Part shown: in pieces, positions 48,180 through 59,190 of the stretch
Position numbering within the stretch: the stretch's first letter is position 1
How the letters are laid out: every line of letters begins with the position of its first letter
DNA from: Nemertoderma westbladi
Taxonomy: Eukaryota > Xenacoelomorpha > Nemertodermatida > Nemertodermatidae
DNA length: 64,000 nt
Direction: 5' to 3'
Assembly: GCA_032718475.1 (NCBI GenBank)
Contig: JAUCBJ010006262.1
Coordinates: 1 to 64,000 of the forward strand
Position numbers and translations under genes: made by a program
The notes under the pieces: model-generated
Databases searched by the model: none
Told to the model about the DNA's origin: nothing
The model's input: the letters and a program-made list of their open reading frames with translations, nothing else

Positions 48180-48342
48180 TGATGTTCATTAAAGCAGTTT
48201 ACGTCTCCTGTTGGCGCACATCGTCCACATGTAAAATCGCATATACCTTCGGTTATCAGCTCATAACGCCATCCAGTTTCACAAGAATCATCACCATCAT
48301 TAAATTTATAAAACGGACAATGTAGATCTGTGTCAACACATT
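48180..48342 (-). CDS. Host gene exon: ShKT domain 3 and first Cys of ShKT 4
   Basis: The acceptor ATTCATAG ends at 48343 and the donor GTAAGT starts at 48179. It is 163 nt (2, 53 codons, 2), phase 1 to phase 2. It encodes ECVDTDLHCPFYKF, then CETGWRYELI, then GICDFTCGRC, a full ShKT pattern C-x6-C-x11-C-x13-C-x3-C-x2-C. The linker APTGDVNCFNEH supplies the first Cys of the next ShKT domain. It is very similar in length, phase and sequence to exon 50951-51113, so the pair arose by duplication. Confidence 0.9.
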
Positions 48343-49112
48343 CTATGAATAGAAAATGTATTTGGTAGTGTGAGTATATTTTATACATCGTAGCATGGCA
48401 ATAGAAAGTCCCTTATTCGAGATTTTAAAAAAAATGAGTTAATTAAGTTATACCACCAGATAGCTGATAAAATGTTCCATCGATTTGTACTATTTGGAAT
48501 TTTGATTGTATTATATCAATTTCAACATTTATAGCCTGTATAATAAATGTAATTTAATTACATTTATTAATCTGAATAGGAATTCCAATAACTGAGGTAG
48601 CTCCTTTTAAACGGAACCGTTTAAAGGGAGCTAACTCAAAATAATTACAAAAATTTTGAGTTATTGTCAAATGTGAGAAGTAAAAGTTTATTCATAAAAC
48701 AATTAAAATTGGCTCCAATTGGTGCTTACTACACCAATTTGAGCCAATTAGCATCAGCACTGACAAATAAATGGGTTACATGCTGACCAAGGCTGCTGGG
48801 TTTGGGTCTGATAATAATGTGGTGGGAGGGGAGGTTGTAACCCTATAACTTGTACAGTATGCCTTGTTTAGTTTGCAATTTATATTGCATCACCTGCAGG
48901 GATGAACACAATGCACAATTTATTAGCACATAGTGCTGCTATTTGCGTCCATCCCTTTCTGTTTCTACAGTAACTATTGAATGTTTATAATTAAATTATT
49001 AATTTACTTTACCTAATTACTTAACGGAACAAATAAATATGAAATTTTAATTTTTCACATATCAAATGAAAATGAAACTAAAGAAAGGTGCAAATATTTT
49101 CATATTTCATAC
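48343..49112. other. Intron with two hairpin-forming inverted repeats
   Basis: At 48594-48638 two arms of about 22 bp (TGAGGTAGCTCC...TTTAAACGG and its near-complement) flank AA. At 48709-48751 TTGGCTCCAATTGGTG faces CACCAATTTGAGCCAA. No genes were found. Confidence 0.65.
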
Positions 49113-49234
49113 CTTCATCTTCAGATTCAACTCCTTCAGGTGGTACACAAACGTCACAGGCAAGTCGACATTTATTAAGCATCCAGAGAGGGTTGTTACT
49201 ACATTCTCCAATGGACGCCCAATAATTACAAGAA
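49113..49234 (-). CDS. Host gene exon: second half of ShKT domain 2
   Basis: The acceptor TTTCAG ends at 49235 and the donor GTATGA starts at 49112. It is 122 nt (1, 40 codons, 1), phase 2 to phase 1. It encodes SCNYWASIGECSNNPLWMLN, then CRLACDVC, the last five Cys of a ShKT domain begun in exon 50951-51113. An acidic linker (PPEGVESEDE) leads into ShKT 3; the split codon G plus AA gives Glu. Confidence 0.9.
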
Positions 49235-49911
49235 CTGAAAGTAACAAATATTAATTTACGTGGATAACCTACCATAGATACATACATTATTAATAGAAGC
49301 ATGTCTCTACCAAACTAAAATTCAATGTCAAAGGTTCCACAGGATCAAAGATTACACAGTGTCAAAGGTTCCGCAGTGTGAAACATTCCACGGTGTCAAG
49401 GGTTACGCAGATTTGATAATGCAGGGCATTAGATATAGTCTATGATAGCAAAATAGTGCAAATGATAAGATAGACTGACACACTGTTGAATGGCTGGACA
49501 ATACTTACTTCAGTATCACATAGATAGACCTATATATAATACTGCATTATATTGCATGTTACTCAATATCTGCTTGCAATGTACGGTTTTAACATATCAG
49601 ACTGTGATTGATTATTACCAATAGAGTAGTTTCAATATATCATGTATTGTATAAACCCATATACGGGTCCCCTTGACCCTATTACAGGCCTTTATCCATT
49701 GACCTTAACACCTCCCTTAAGATAAGATAAGATATTATATTTGAGGAGACACCTCAGCTGATACAGCGCACAACAGACCAACAAACATTAGAAAACACAC
49801 TTATTACATAATTGCACTAATCGAGGCGACTTATGTACCAGCTAAATAAAAGAAATAAAACATAGGTAAAGGACACAATAAAATCATAAATTAAAATCAA
49901 AAAATTAAATG
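49235..49911. other. Intron sequence, no gene seen
   Basis: Contains short imperfect direct repeats of GTGTCAAAGGTTCC at about 49323-49410 and otherwise unremarkable AT-rich DNA. Confidence 0.5.
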
Positions 49912-50165
49912 TTACAGATTTCTATCGAATTTTAGGTACTTCGTAAAATTAACGGTTTGTAATTTATTTTTAAATATATTGACAGATCCACTAGAGACAA
50001 CACAAGTAGGAAGTTCACTCCAAATATTAACAACGCGATTAAAAAATATATTGCTGACACAATTAGTGTTGCACTTAAGGCCCCGAATTTTAAAAGAATG
50101 ACCTCTAGTCATATACACCCATATGAAATAATCTCCAGAGTTCATGGCAACCAATCGGTGCATTA
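49912..50165 (-). pseudogene. LINE C-terminal fragment
   Basis: The minus frame encodes TRGHSFKIRGLKCN, then NIFFNRVVNIWSELPTCVV and SVNIFKNKL, the standard C-terminal block of CR1/RTE-type ORF2 proteins (TRGHS...FF..RVVN.WN.LP...FK..L). No upstream RT was found in the same place, so this is a 5'-truncated relic. Confidence 0.75.
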
Positions 50166-50950
50166 TGGTTTGTATGTGAAAGTCATATCTGAATAAATTA
50201 TACGTAATTCTAATGGTTTCAGCTGTAAGATAGACAATCTACTATCTTATCTCCTGCTACCTTATTATATATCTATATCTGCAGACAGGGATGCCGTATG
50301 CACCAGCAACTTATCAATAAGCAGGTTGATGCCAAACAATGCTGACGGAAGCAGGCAATCAGCCAGGCATGGCAATCAATAAACCTGCTCACTGTGAGGA
50401 AAAGCCAACCAACCACCAAGGTAAAGGCTGAATATCTAGCTGAACGCCTCAGGTTGGAAAGCCCACTTTGAGATGCTTTAAAACGATAGCCATAAACGAT
50501 AGTTGTGTTACCACGAATAATTTCTAACGAGTTGTTCCGTGATCAGCGACCTTGAAAACCAGTATAGCTTGATAATTACCAAACCAACGGTAAAATGTTA
50601 TCAGTTTGTAATTTTTTGCTACTTATACTTTTCAATCTGGGGCACCAGAATGGCACCAACATTGGGTTTACAAAAAAAAAACCCAACACCAATGTATATA
50701 TGGCTTTACCAGGAATGTTTTTTTACGAGGTATATCGTGATCTGCGACCTTGAAAACCAGTATGTGGATAGGATTCATTTAAAGGGATCACCGACTTGTT
50801 ACAACAGCGCTGTAATAACAATCCGATTTACAAAATTGGCTTCGCCTGCTTAATTATTGCGTGCTTTTAATTAAACTCACCTATTCTAAATCCACCACCA
50901 CAGAACAATATACAATGGCATTACTTATTAGTTATAATGATTTTACTAAC
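50166..50950. other. Intron with a ~200-bp-spaced direct repeat
   Basis: GATC(A/T)GCGACCTTGAAAACC occurs at about 50541 and 50739 with similar surroundings, suggesting an old tandem or dispersed repeat. No genes were found. Confidence 0.45.
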
Positions 50951-51113
50951 TTATGTTCATTAAAGCAGTTTTCATCTCCTGTTGGCTCACATCGACCACA
51001 TGTATAATCACATATACCTACAGTTAGCAGCTCCGGTTGTAGACTAGTTTCACAAGATTCATCACCATCATTAAATTTATAAAACGGACAATGGAGATCT
51101 GTGTCAAAACATA
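50951..51113 (-). CDS. Host gene exon: ShKT domain 1 and first Cys of ShKT 2
   Basis: The acceptor TTCATAG ends at 51114 and the donor GTTAGT starts at 50950. It is 163 nt, phase 1 to phase 2. It encodes CFDTDLHCPFYKFNDGDESC, then GICDYTCGRCEPTGDENCFNEH. Cys spacing equals that of the paralogous exon 48180-48342. It joins exon 57681 (G plus TA gives Val) and exon 49234 (AA plus T gives Asn). Confidence 0.9.
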
Positions 51114-51779
51114 CTATGAATACAAAATGAAGATGTTATGTTATTGTGTTAATATACATGACACATGCTGTAATTATAAAACAAGTATTGGTTTTGTTAT
51201 TCTGTTCAATCAAGTAATCTTTCACTTTTTTGGTATAGTGAATGAGTATTCGATGTTGTGAATCTAATCTTTACAAGTCTTTAAATCTGCTTATTCATCA
51301 TAAATTCGAATACTTGAAAACAACCCATATTGGGTGTGTTGTGAGGCGGGGAGGGTGTGCTGTGGGGAGAATCGCATAGATGCCCCCTCTGATAGGGAAG
51401 GAAAGATTTTTAAACAGAATGGCAATATAACTGGGATTTAGAATGATGATGATGGTGATTGGCTTGCCGGCAGACCAAGTAACATAGCCCCCAGATCTCA
51501 CAGCCAGCCATACAAATTGCTGGTTCATCGATATTCTAAAGTCCAGTGTCCATGAGCAGGTGTTTGAGGAAAGTTATTGTCCCTCATGTCTTGTCTATTC
51601 TCACCATGAGGTGGATCTCAACAATGTTGTGTACAGGTTTAGCAAGCAGTGGCTCTGCATGGTGATGGATGATGGTCTTTTCTTAATTGGTGCCATAATT
51701 CTATAACACCTCATTGCCTATGCATGTATGCCGTATGGTGTTCAATGTGTGCACATTGCGCAGCAACAGTTTATGTGCC

Positions 51780-52095
51780 ATCCAGAGACATCCAGTTTCC
51801 ATCCCATCAGCATTGCTAATATCGAGAGATGACCACAGCACATAGTCCACCACAATAATAAGGAGGAAGGGGGCTATTGCATTGAGTGAATCTCCATCAG
51901 TAGCGAATACAAGTCAGTGGATACAAAGGTCATGGAACCATGATAAACCTATCTGATCACATTAATGATCTCATTGAGAAAACCTATGCATGATGATCAA
52001 AAGCCTTAAAAAGCCATAAATTGTCCCTTTTTTTGTAGATACTTTTTCAATAATAATTCTAAGTGCCATGATGGGCTCAAAGGCACTAATGCGAA
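51780..52095 (-). pseudogene. Decayed RTE-like RT fragment
   Basis: On the plus strand, ACATAGTCCACCACAAT, CAAAAGCCTTAAAAAG and TTCTAAGTGCCATGATGGGCTC match, in the same order, blocks of the antisense of the better preserved RT at 63500-63850. No frame is open. Confidence 0.65.
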
Positions 52096-52159
52096 ACCTA
52101 TTTTAATTCCCACGCATGCGTCTTTCTGCAGGATTCCTTTTGTGACTCAAATTATATGG

Positions 52160-53430
52160 TTGAATTATTTTGCAGAAAATTTGATTCAATATCAATATAT
52201 TGAATATTCAATGATTAACGGAAATTCAATCAATTTTGCGCAAATACTCAATATTGATTTAATATACAAACATTTTGAATTAATATTCGCAAATATTGAA
52301 TCAATATGTTGACATGTTTGCAAATGTAAAACTGTAAGCCTTAAAGGGCTGTGGGCAGGCCTTCACCACATCCCATGCCCTCAGTTTTAAGTCTGGTGGA
52401 CTTATTATAAAGCGCCATAATGAGGTGCGTCCATGTGACATCATGGCCACTGTCGTTGGGGGAGCATCAGTGGAGCGAGAGGTCACACTCACCTCAGACC
52501 AACTCGACTGGTACGGAAATTCCTTGGGCAGAGTTCGCGAGACCTGGTCGCCCACGGGGTCTGGGCCAATCAGAGGGTGGTGTCATTCGATATCGCCATA
52601 GTCAATGCGGACGCCCCCTCTTAAACACAGACCAACTGCACAGCGTCATCAATCCTGGAGCAATGGGTCCACGCCAAGAAGAACCATTATCACGTCGGAG
52701 GATGTCCTTTACTCCACTCGTCGGTACCACAGACGGTGTGTTGTGTAAGGAGATGGACATTTTAATCCGCCACCTCGCCGAGTCACTGGTTGCAAGATGC
52801 AACAGAATGAGGGAGCGAGGCCTGGTATCGGTCCTGAGTGGAGTGCGAAGGAGGCTTCAATTTGCCCTCCTGCACTCCAGCTCCCTCTGTCTTCACGGAG
52901 GCCACAGACCCTGGGGAGCGCTTAGCTTCGGTGATGGCTCAGGTATCCAGGGCAACAACCTCAAAGACTATTAACGTTTTTATATCGACTGCTAGCGCTA
53001 TTGGGCATCGGTGCATAATCTGTTTATTATTTGTTGTATATGTTGTTATACTTTATTGGTTTCAATAAATCACATTTATCTTATAAAGTAAGCCTTAAAT
53101 TTGCCGCCAAAATGTTAATATATTGATTACATATATGTTGCCAACATATTGATTCAATATGCTGCCAGCATGTTACATATTGTGTCAATATTTGCGAATA
53201 TTGTTTCAATATGTGGCTAACATTTCATCATATTGATTCAATATTTACTAACATTGATTCAATAATGTTGTTTACATGCCAACATATTGATTCAATTTTG
53301 CGAATATTAATTCATATGTTAGTATAGTGAATTAATATATTTGCACAATGTTGATTGAATTTCTGTTAATTTATTGAATATTCAATATATTGAATTAACA
53401 TGAAATAATATTGCACAATGATGTAATATT
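52160..53430. mobile_element. Element or composite with AT-rich inverted arms around a retroelement C-terminus
   Basis: The left arm (about 52160-52320) and right arm (about 53250-53430) are imperfect inverted copies. ATTGAATATTCAATG...AACGGAAATTCAATCAA on the left answers TTGATTGAATTTCTGTTAA...ATTGAATATTCAAT on the right. The right arm is longer because of further ATATTGATTCAATAT repeats (53105-53250). The interior is clearly richer in GC. Whether one transposon mobilised the interior, or a retroelement landed in an older palindromic repeat, cannot be decided here. Confidence 0.55.
52370..53050 (+). pseudogene. C-terminal domain of a restriction-endonuclease-type retroelement, frame-broken
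   Basis: Three frames successively encode HALSFKSGGLIIKRHNEVR, then DLVAHGVWANQRVVSFDIAI followed by VNADAPS, then SILEQWVHAKKNHYHV, then FTPLVGTTDGVLCKE...RHLAESLVARCNRM and ALLHSSSLCLHGG. This block order occurs at the C-terminus of retroelement polyproteins common in aquatic invertebrate genomes; the D..VVNADA part resembles a restriction-like endonuclease core. This assignment rests on memory of the family. AATAAA at 53065 could be its poly(A) signal. Several shifts make it non-functional. Confidence 0.6.
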
Positions 53431-54228
53431 GATATTCCACGCAAAATTGAAGGTATTTAAGAGTAAAATGTTGGAATTTAAGCCTAATCAGATGCCATAT
53501 GGGAGTGGTATAATGGCGGTTTGTACTTCATACTTCGAAACGGGCAATGTCAAGCTGCATTCTGGCCCTAGAGCTGGGTGGTTCACCTCATGCAGAAGCT
53601 CCTACCTACCCCTGCCGCATTAAGTCTGTAGGTGTATAATTTGTTGATCATACTGATCTGTTGCTGTGCAAGCATGTCTCGTCGGATTCAGTTGCTCATC
53701 CTCCCATCTACCAGCACCATTAGTTAATTCTATAGACCAGGTGGCCATCGGTGCGCCTCATTGAGATACACTCTAACTGGATGAATGGATTAATTCACTA
53801 CACTCTAACTGGATGAATGGATTAATTCACTATGTTCCCGAACAGTCAAGTAAGTCAAGGTCCATTATTTATCAATATGAATACATAGTACAGTATTATT
53901 GGATTGAACAGAATCATATTAAAATTTATTATTGCGAATAAGGGGAACGAAATCATTGGGGTGGCCCTGGTGGGTAAGGCTGTTATTTATAAAATAATGT
54001 ATAATAAATTTGGTTCATATATGTAGAGTTTGCTTAAATCCTATACATATATATACATGGCAATAGGCAAAAAATAAAATAAAATGGATGTCCAAGGAGA
54101 CCTGTCTGGACTTGGCTGAGTCGAGTTAAATCGCTTCGCCAAAACGACCAAACAGCCCATAGGAATACACTACATTTTTTTGGCGATTTTGGTCATTTTG
54201 GCCACCAAAACGACCAAGTTAATGCTTA
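53431..54228. other. Intron sequence with a short direct repeat
   Basis: A unit of about 33 bp (CACTCTAACTGGATGAATGG...) occurs twice in tandem at about 53768-53833. A palindromic stretch around AAAACGACCAA/TTGGTCATTTTGG lies at 54137-54215. No genes were found. Confidence 0.5.
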
Positions 54229-57200
54229 TTGGGATTGGGACTGTATACATGAACTGTTTCTGCAGCTGCTAACTTAACTGCCTCTGTGAAGGCAGTATAG
54301 CCCTCGCAATGATCTGCCGCCTCAGAGGCAAGAACCTCATACCTGTTGCTCAGCTGTAGTGTGAAGCTGGATCTCATACTTGGCTGTTGCAACAGAGAGG
54401 ACCAGTCATGCTGCGGCAAGGCAGATTTCGTTGTTCTGCTAGCACACAGACTAAGTCTTACCTTGCCACATTATGGCTGTGATCACTGGAGAAGGGTCAA
54501 AGTGTAAAAGCATTACAGTCTTATATGGAGCTCCTGTATTTCCTACGAAACAGAATATGGTCTATCTGGGACTTGTGAACACTGGGTCCACTATGAGGAT
54601 AGATGAGCTTTAAACACTCAGGTATTTTAAGACCTCAGGGGGAACACCATCTGTTCCACTGGCTCGATTGGTTTTAATGCTCTATGCCGCAGCCTTCACT
54701 TCTGCAAAGCAGATATCACCAATGGGAATATCTGGGAGTACAGACTCAGACACTTTTACTTCTATAAAGTTATCAGGCAATACCCTGTCAGTATTGAGGA
54801 GCTTTTCAAAGTGGGCCTTCCAACCATTGAGGCGATCGGCTGATGATTCAGCCTTAACCTTGGTGATTGGTTGGCTTTTTCGACCAGCCATCAAGTTGAT
54901 CGATCTCCATGCCTGGGATGATTGCCTGCTGTCGTCAGCATCATTGATGGCATCAACCTGTTGGTTTATTAGCTCCTGTAAATTAACAGAGTACTGCCTC
55001 TTCAGGGACCTAGATGCAGCCTTAACTGCATTCTTGGCCGCTGTAGTCTGTTTGAATCGGGACTCTTTCTGCGCCTTGTAGAGGTCATTTCGGCACTTCT
55101 GAATTTTGCTGTCAGTCCAGGGGGCCCTTTTCTTGTTTCGAGGGTATACAGGAACTGTTTCTGCAGCTGCTAACTTAACTGCCTCTGTGAAGGCAGTATA
55201 GCCCTCGCAATGATCTGCCGCCTCAGAGGCAAGAACCTCATACCTGTTGCTCAGCTTTAGTGTGAAGCTGGATCTCATATTGGCTGTTGCAACAGAGAGG
55301 ACCAGTCATGCTGCGGCAAGGCAGATTTCGTTGTTCTGCTAGCACACAGACTAAGTCTTACCTTGCCAAAATAAGGCTGTGATCACTGGAGAAGGGTCAA
55401 AGTGTAAAAGCATTACAGTCTTGTATGGATCTCCTGTATTACCTACGAAACAGAATATGGTCTATCTGGGACTTGTGAATACTGGGTCCACTATGAGGAT
55501 AGATGAGCTTTAAACACTCAGGTATTTTAAGACCTCAGGGGGAACACCATCTGTTCCACTGGCTCGATTGGTTTTAATGCTCTTTGCCGCAGCCTTCACT
55601 TCTGCAAAGCAGATATCACCAATGGGAATATCTGGGAGTACAGACTCAGACACTTTTACTTCTATAAAGTTATCAGGCAATACCCTGTCAGTATTGAGGA
55701 GCTTTTCAAAGTGGGCCTTCCAACCATTGAGGCGATCGGCTGATGATTCAGCCTTAACCTTGGTGATTGGTTGGCTTTTTCGACCAGCCATCAAGTTGAT
55801 CGATCTCCATGCCTGGGATGATTGCCTGCTGTCGTCAGCATCATTGATGGCATCAACCTGTTGGTTTATTAGCTCCTGTAAATTAACAGAGTACTGCCTC
55901 TTCAGGGACCTAGATGCAGCCTTAACTGCATTCTTGGCCGCTGTAGTCTGTTTGAATCGGGACTCTTTCTGCGCCTTGTAGAGGTCATTTCGGCACTTCT
56001 GAATTTTGCTGTCAGTCCAGGGGGCCCTTTTCTTGTTTCGAGGGTATACAGGAACTGTTTCTGCAGCTGCTAACTTAACTGCCTCTGTGAAGGCAGTATA
56101 GCCCTCGCAATGATCTGCCGCCTCAGAGGCAAGAACCTCATACCAGTTGCTCAGCTGTAGTGTGAAGCTGGATCTCATACTTGGCTGTTGCAACAGAGAG
56201 GACCAGTCATGCTGCGGCAAGGCAGATTTCGTTGTTCTGCTAGCACACAGACTAAGTCTTACCTTGCCACATTATGGCTGTGATCACTGGAGAAGGGTCA
56301 AAGTGTAAAAGCATTACAGTCTTATATGGAGCTCCTGTATTTCCTACGAAACAGAATATGGTCTATCTGGGACTTGTGAACACTGGGTCCACTATGAGGA
56401 TAGATGAGCTTTGAACACTCAGGTATTTTAAGACCTCAGGGGGAACACCATCTGTTCCACTGGCTCGATTGGTTTTAATGCTCTTTGCCGCAGCCTTCAC
56501 TTCTGCAAAGCAGATATCACCAATGGGAATATCTGGGAGTACAGACTCAGACACTTTTACTTCTATAAAGTTATCAGGCAATACCCTGTCAGTATTGAGG
56601 AGCTTTTCAAAGTGGGCCTTCCAACCATTGAGGCGATCGGCTGATGATTCAGCCTTAACCTTGGTGATTGGTTGGCTTTTTCGACCAGCCATCAAGTTGA
56701 TCGATCTCCATGCCTGGGATGATTGCCTGCTGTCGTCAGCATCATTGATGGCATCAACCTGTTGGTTTATTAGCTCCTGTAAATTAACAGAGTACTGCCT
56801 CTTCAGGGACCTAGATGCAGCCTTAACTGCATTATTGGCCGCTGTAGTCTGTTTGAGTCGGGACTCTTTCTGCGCCTTGTAGAGGTCATTTCGGCACTTC
56901 TGAATTTTGCTGTCAGTCCAGGGGGCCCTTTTCTTGTTTCGAGGGTATACAGGAACTGTTTCTGCAGCTGCTAACTTAACTGCCTCTGTGAAGGCAGTAT
57001 AGCCCTCACAATGATCTGCCGCCTCAGAGGCAAGAACCTCATACCTGTTGCTCAGCTTTAGTGTGAAGCTGGATCTCATACTTGGCTGTTGCAACAGAGA
57101 GGACCAGTCATGCTGCGGCAAGGCAGATTTCGTTGTTCTGCTAGCACACAGACTAAGTCTTACCTTGCCAAAATAAGGCTGTGATCACTGGAGAAGGGTC

Positions 57201-57299
57201 AAAGTGTAAAAGCATTACAGTCTTGTATGGAGCTCCTGTATTACCTACGAAACAGAATATGGTCTATCTGGGACTTGTGAACACTGGGTCCACTATGAG
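54229..57299 (-). repeat. LINE segment tandemly repeated with a 900-bp period (3 full copies and a partial)
   Basis: Units on the plus strand are 54598-55497, 55498-56398 and 56399-57299, plus a partial copy 54239-54597. Each joins GATAGATGAGC directly to the CTATGAG at the end of the previous unit. Copies differ by only a few bases. Each contains, on minus, the region between endonuclease and RT of an RTE-like LINE: YEVLASEAADHCEGYTAF, KRAPWTDSKIQKCRNDLYKA, SQAWRSINLMAGRKSQ and NRASGTDGVPPEVLKYL (an RT palm start). Tandem duplication of an internal LINE fragment is unusual. Confidence 0.92.
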
Positions 57300-57590
57300 T
57301 CCATAGCTTTCCAGTTCGCTTCTTAAACTTGGTTCCAGCCGAAAACAATCCATTTGCAGAGATAAAATCGTGAAGATGGACGGAATTTCGGTTAACACTA
57401 TCACTATAGACCCAGGGCGAAGTATGTGATTGATGCAGACTTGCATTAAAGTCTCCCAGGAATGTTAAGAATGCATGCTGATCCACTCCATCAGTAGCTG
57501 CTTGTAGATTGTGGTAGAAATTTTCCACCTCCTCTACAGGGGCAACACTAGTTGGAGAGTAGCACACAATCAGAACCACCTTAGGAAACT
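57241..57590 (-). pseudogene. AP-like endonuclease C-terminal part of an RTE-like LINE
   Basis: The minus frame encodes VLIVCYSPTSVAPVEEVENF, then FLTFLGDFNASL with the conserved GDFNA, and ends QIDHILFRR then stop, where the endonuclease fold carries its S/D-H catalytic pair. This continues into the tandem units below 57299. Only the 3' half of the endonuclease is present. It lies 90 bp from host exon 57681, inside its downstream intron. Confidence 0.85.
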
Positions 57591-57680
57591 TCTTACCCAG
57601 TCTTCCAGAACATGAGAAGTGGCAACGGATGATGTGGTTAGTGATTTATAATCATAAAAAAAACATTTCAAGAGACCAAC

Positions 57681-57924
57681 CTCGTTCAACATCAGTAAAG
57701 GTACAGTGATCAACTCCGGGTGGGCAATGACAGATGCAATCCTTCCCAAGGTAACCTGGTTCAATGCAAGCAGGTTTCTCAACATTACAGAACTCGTCAC
57801 AGCGATACATAAGATTGGCTCTCTTCAAGTCTAAGAAAGTCAAGTTAGGGGTCATCCCAAAATCCTGACCTACATCAGGATCTATAGGGACAATAACATT
57901 CACATTATTGTCTATTGAGCAAAC
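57681..57924 (-). CDS. Host gene exon: end of astacin-like metalloprotease domain plus EGF-like segment
   Basis: The acceptor TTTTGCTAG ends at 57925 and the donor GTTGGT starts at 57680. It is 244 nt, phase 0 to phase 1. The encoded DPDVGQDFGMTPNLTFLDLK is followed by ANLMYRC, matching the end of peptidase M12A (astacin) domains (IGQ...LS..D....N.LY.C). Next comes CDEFCNVEKPACIEPGYLGK, then CICHCPPGVDHC, an EGF-like or CUB-linker Cys pattern often found after astacin domains. The HExxHxxGxxH zinc site is not here and should lie upstream beyond 64000, after further introns. The astacin assignment is by C-terminal motif only. Confidence 0.75.
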
Positions 57925-59190
57925 CTAGCAAAATTAATATAAATATTACAGCTAAATAATATCATTTAAAGATATTAGTTTGCAATGAAATAGTGATTCT
58001 GAAGCTCAAGATAAGTAAAATTGATCAAAATTAATGAGTTATATAAGAAGTCTATTTTAATCAAAACAATAAATAGAAGTCATTAACATTCAGCTATGAC
58101 TGTCAGTGTAGCATTTATATCCGTAGTGTGTTGTAGCGAGTATTCTACCTAATACACTCTACAACTTACATTGTAAATAAATATTAATTATTTGTGCCAA
58201 TCTTTAATAAGATTTAATCTCATCTAAATTTGTAAAAAATATCTACAAGCATCGCTCACTAGTATTGCTTTCGAAGTCTTAGTACAAAATAGTAGCACAA
58301 TAGGAATAAAAGACATTTTAATAGTCAAAACGTTTCGATATATTAATTTTATATCATCCTCAGTGTTGTTGTACATAGAGAAAAATTATAGTAAAATTAA
58401 AAAACTGTAAACTAGATTAATACACACAATAGGAGCCTAACAAAAAGTTTTAATGACAGACTCAATTAAGAAATAAGAAATATATATGTAAGTAAAATGT
58501 GAGTAAGCCAAGTTAAATCATGTACAGTATTATTATAATTATTGGGAACCTACTGTATAATAATATATTTCGCAAAAATGTAAAAGAAACCGGGACAGTA
58601 AATTAAAATGAGGAAGCGACAGTACATTGTATACAGTACTAGAATAAGAGTAGTGTTGAGGTAGCAGACTAGATCTTAGAGCACATGCATGGCCAGTTAC
58701 CGTGCGGGTGGGCCGAGAGTTTGGTTGGTTCGCACTTGTTCTGTAGGGTCGGATGTAGTAACACAGATCTTGGGAAAACTAGCTTCTTGTTTTTCCTTCC
58801 ATGTATAATAGAAATATTATAGTTAATATACAGTGACCACGACCAGTAAAAGGCACAAGTCTGAATTGTCACATAAATCAGAACCATCACATAAATCATA
58901 ACTTGAATTAAAAATAGGTTAAAACTAAAGCCACTTCAGGTTTCAGAAAGGCGCATGTAACTAACTATTATGTTACTGTTAGATTGTGAGGCTTATGGTT
59001 ATTGCTGCCCCGACCAATGAGATGTCAGGGCTGGTACTTTACTATGCCATTATGATTAATCAGTGTCTTTCCTGATCAATCCCTCTCTCACTATCTATTG
59101 GCAATGGCTTATGCTTAGTAGGCCGTTGCCTATAGTAGAATGGTTATTCACTGCACCAATATATATACATTTCTTGGCTCATCCAACTAG
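57925..59190. other. Intron sequence with a further GAAACG hairpin motif
   Basis: No coding exon was recognised. On the minus strand at 58372-58324, CTGAGGATGATAT, an AT-rich stem and ATATCGAAACG resemble the hammerhead-like motifs at 34395 and 46044, though with an interrupted core. Confidence 0.45.

Noticed and set aside
52420-52974. 184-codon plus-strand frame as a host gene
   Set aside because: The flanking and other-frame sequence (HALSFKSGG..., VNADAPS, EQWVHAKK) shows that it is one frame of a broken retroelement C-terminus.
54668-56882. 137-codon plus-strand frames repeated three times (MVLMLFAAAFTSAKQ...)
   Set aside because: They are antisense shadows of the LINE linker in each tandem unit; the minus-strand reading has the family motifs.
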